Positions 62,839 through 64,000 of a stretch of 64,000 nt of DNA are shown one piece after another. Under the pieces are notes generated by a model that was not told the DNA's origin, ran no database searches, and saw nothing but the letters and a program-made list of their open reading frames with translations. How positions within the stretch are numbered: the stretch's first letter is position 1; each line of letters opens with the position of its first letter. Origin of the DNA: Bacteroidota bacterium (GTDB lineage: Bacteria > Bacteroidota > Bacteroidia > Chitinophagales > Chitinophagaceae); NCBI GenBank assembly GCA_023387985.1, contig JAEWHC010000002.1, positions 1 through 64,000 of the forward strand, read 5' to 3'. Made by a program: the position numbers and the translations under genes.

Positions 62839-63663
62839 ATGATCATTGACAGCCATCAGCATTTTTGGAATTATGAAGCTGAAAAGGATGCCTGGATAAC
62901 AGATGAAATGGCTGTACTCAGAAATGATTTCCAGCCAGACGCGTTGCAGAAAATTTTAGAAGAGCAAAATATCAGTGGATGCATTGCCGTGCAGGCTGAT
63001 CAGTCGGTTGAAGAAACCTACCGCCTCATCAACTGGGCTGATGAATATGATTTCATCAAAGGCGTTGTGGGATGGATTGACCTGAAAGGAAGCGGGCTGG
63101 AAATGGAACTGGGAAAACTCCGGATTTTTGAAAAACTGAAAGGTTTTCGCCATATCCTTCAGGCGGAAGAGCCTGAATTTATGCTCGATAACCGCTTTGT
63201 AAAAGGGCTTTCCTTACTGGCGAAATACGGCTATTCTTATGACCTGCTCGTTTTACCCCGGCATTTGCCTGCCACGGTAAAACTTGTTGAACAACTTCCG
63301 GATTTGCATTTTGTCCTCGATCATTTAGCAAAACCCCTGATTAAAGAGGCCAAAACGGAACCCTGGAGAACAGACCTTGAAAAACTAGCGGCTTTTCCTA
63401 ATGTTTCAGCCAAACTGAGCGGGTTGGTTACAGAGGGGGACTGGGATAATGTGCGCTATGAAAAACTGCAGACTTATCTTGAAATCGCCATGGAGTTGTT
63501 TGGCCCTGACCGGCTAATGTACGGAAGTGACTGGCCGGTAATGCTCCTTGCAACAGGATATGATGGCTGGATTAAAATGGTAGAGCAATTTTTGAGCAAG
63601 TATCCTTTTGATGTGAAGGAAAAAGTGCTTTATCAAAACGCTGAAAGAGTTTACAAATTATAA
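62839..63663 (+). CDS. Amidohydrolase, L-fuconolactonase-like
   Basis: A 274-residue metal-dependent lactonase of the amidohydrolase superfamily. Family signals are MIIDSHQHFWNYEAEKDAWITDEM (about 1-24), QADQSVEETYRLI (about 52), VGWIDLKG, GFRHILQAEEPEFM (about 101), HFVLDHLAKP (about 155), NVSAKLSGLVTEGDW (about 190), and the late Asp in RLMYGSDWPVMLL (about 227-239). It would open L-fucono- or D-arabinono-lactone. It lies 26 bases after the mutarotase and 13 before the next SDR. Confidence 0.87.
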   Translation: MIIDSHQHFWNYEAEKDAWITDEMAVLRNDFQPDALQKILEEQNISGCIAVQADQSVEETYRLINWADEYDFIKGVVGWIDLKGSGLEMELGKLRIFEKLKGFRHILQAEEPEFMLDNRFVKGLSLLAKYGYSYDLLVLPRHLPATVKLVEQLPDLHFVLDHLAKPLIKEAKTEPWRTDLEKLAAFPNVSAKLSGLVTEGDWDNVRYEKLQTYLEIAMELFGPDRLMYGSDWPVMLLATGYDGWIKMVEQFLSKYPFDVKEKVLYQNAERVYKL

Positions 63664-63676
63664 CGATTTTGTAATT

Positions 63677-64000
63677 ATGAATTTAGAACTGGCCGAAAAA
63701 TATATTGTAGTTACCGGCGGTGCCAAAGGCATTGGGCGGGGTATTGTAGAAAGCCTTGCGGCAGAAATGGCCATACCCGTAATAGTAGGACGCAATGCAG
63801 CGGACAACCGGGAATGCCTGGATTTCATTCATCACCTGGCACCGCATGCCTTTAGTGTGGAAGCTGACCTGACGAGCAATGAGGCATGCAAAATGGCCTG
63901 TGAAGAAATATTGGCAAGATCGGGCAACCAGGTATTTGGATTGGTAAACAATGCCGGGTTGAATGATGGGGTAGGCCTGGAAAATGGGAGTTATGATGAT
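63677..64000 (+). CDS. SDR-family dehydrogenase (cut by window end)
   Basis: The first 108 codons of a second short-chain dehydrogenase, open to the last base. ATG at 63677 gives MNLELAEKYIVVTGGAKGIG, with the cofactor loop TGGAKGIGRGI (about 13-23), a GRN after strand 2 (Arg suggests some NADP use), an Asp in ADLTSN, and the strand-4 motif VNNAGLNDG (about 93-101). The Tyr-Lys pair lies beyond the window. It is the second dehydrogenase expected for the oxidative L-fucose/D-arabinose route. A dehydratase gene should follow. Confidence 0.85.
   Translation, partial: MNLELAEKYIVVTGGAKGIGRGIVESLAAEMAIPVIVGRNAADNRECLDFIHHLAPHAFSVEADLTSNEACKMACEEILARSGNQVFGLVNNAGLNDGVGLENGSYDD

Noticed and set aside
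1..64000. tRNA, rRNA, CRISPR array, IS or phage genes
   Set aside because: I looked for them and saw no cloverleaf-like gene with CCA-type ends, no regularly spaced repeats, and no transposase, integrase or phage structural gene.

Overview
The window looks like chromosomal DNA of a Bacteroidota bacterium, most like a soil or freshwater Chitinophagaceae-type genome (inferred). The support is two SusC/SusD pairs, many Sec signal peptides ending in SAQ/AQ/SQ, lipoproteins with acidic or Asp-containing starts after the Cys, TAnnTTTG-type -7 boxes, weak Shine-Dalgarno sequences, and YpdA, which implies bacillithiol chemistry. I see no rRNA, tRNA, IS element, phage gene or CRISPR array.

Bases 1-24500 are mostly housekeeping. 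A minus-strand block carries queG, a TonB-like protein, atpG (without its usual ATP synthase neighbours), scpB, lysA and a mutS2 that lacks the Smr nuclease domain. Then come clpB, a decayed apiosidase-like glycoside hydrolase pseudogene, a GH29 alpha-L-fucosidase, an amidohydrolase lipoprotein, thiol peroxidase, a large S9 peptidase, and an overlapping ypdA / L,D-transpeptidase / GNAT set.

Bases 24578-38594 form a complete sialic acid utilisation locus. A GntR/FadR regulator and a GH20 hexosaminidase face leftward. SusC, SusD, NanA lyase, NanM-like mutarotase, MFS transporter, GH33 sialidase and an AGE/RnBP-type epimerase face rightward. A long palindrome sits on the -7 box of the susC promoter and is the likely regulator site.

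Bases 38751-58550 are the most interesting part: a LacI-controlled locus that I read as a D-arabinan (D-arabinofuranose polymer) utilisation system. It has SusC/SusD, a DUF4886 SGNH-like lipoprotein, three GH172 (DUF2961) paralogs, a DUF4185 (GH183-type) lipoprotein, a DUF6786 lipoprotein, a FucP-type transporter, FucI (which also isomerises D-arabinose to D-ribulose) and an AraB-type ribulokinase. There is no fuculokinase, fuculose-phosphate aldolase, araA or araD. An identical 15-base near-palindrome with a central CG lies before susC and before the second GH172 gene.

Bases 58635-64000 add a large secreted protein of unknown function (probably an alpha/alpha-barrel glycosidase-like fold) and a cluster matching the non-phosphorylating L-fucose/D-arabinose oxidation route: two SDR dehydrogenases, an L-fuconolactonase-like amidohydrolase, a RhaM/FucU-type mutarotase and a FAH-family hydrolase. 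The last SDR is cut by the window end. Together the two halves could give two routes for the same sugar: isomerase-kinase to ribulose 5-phosphate, and oxidation to pyruvate plus glycolate.
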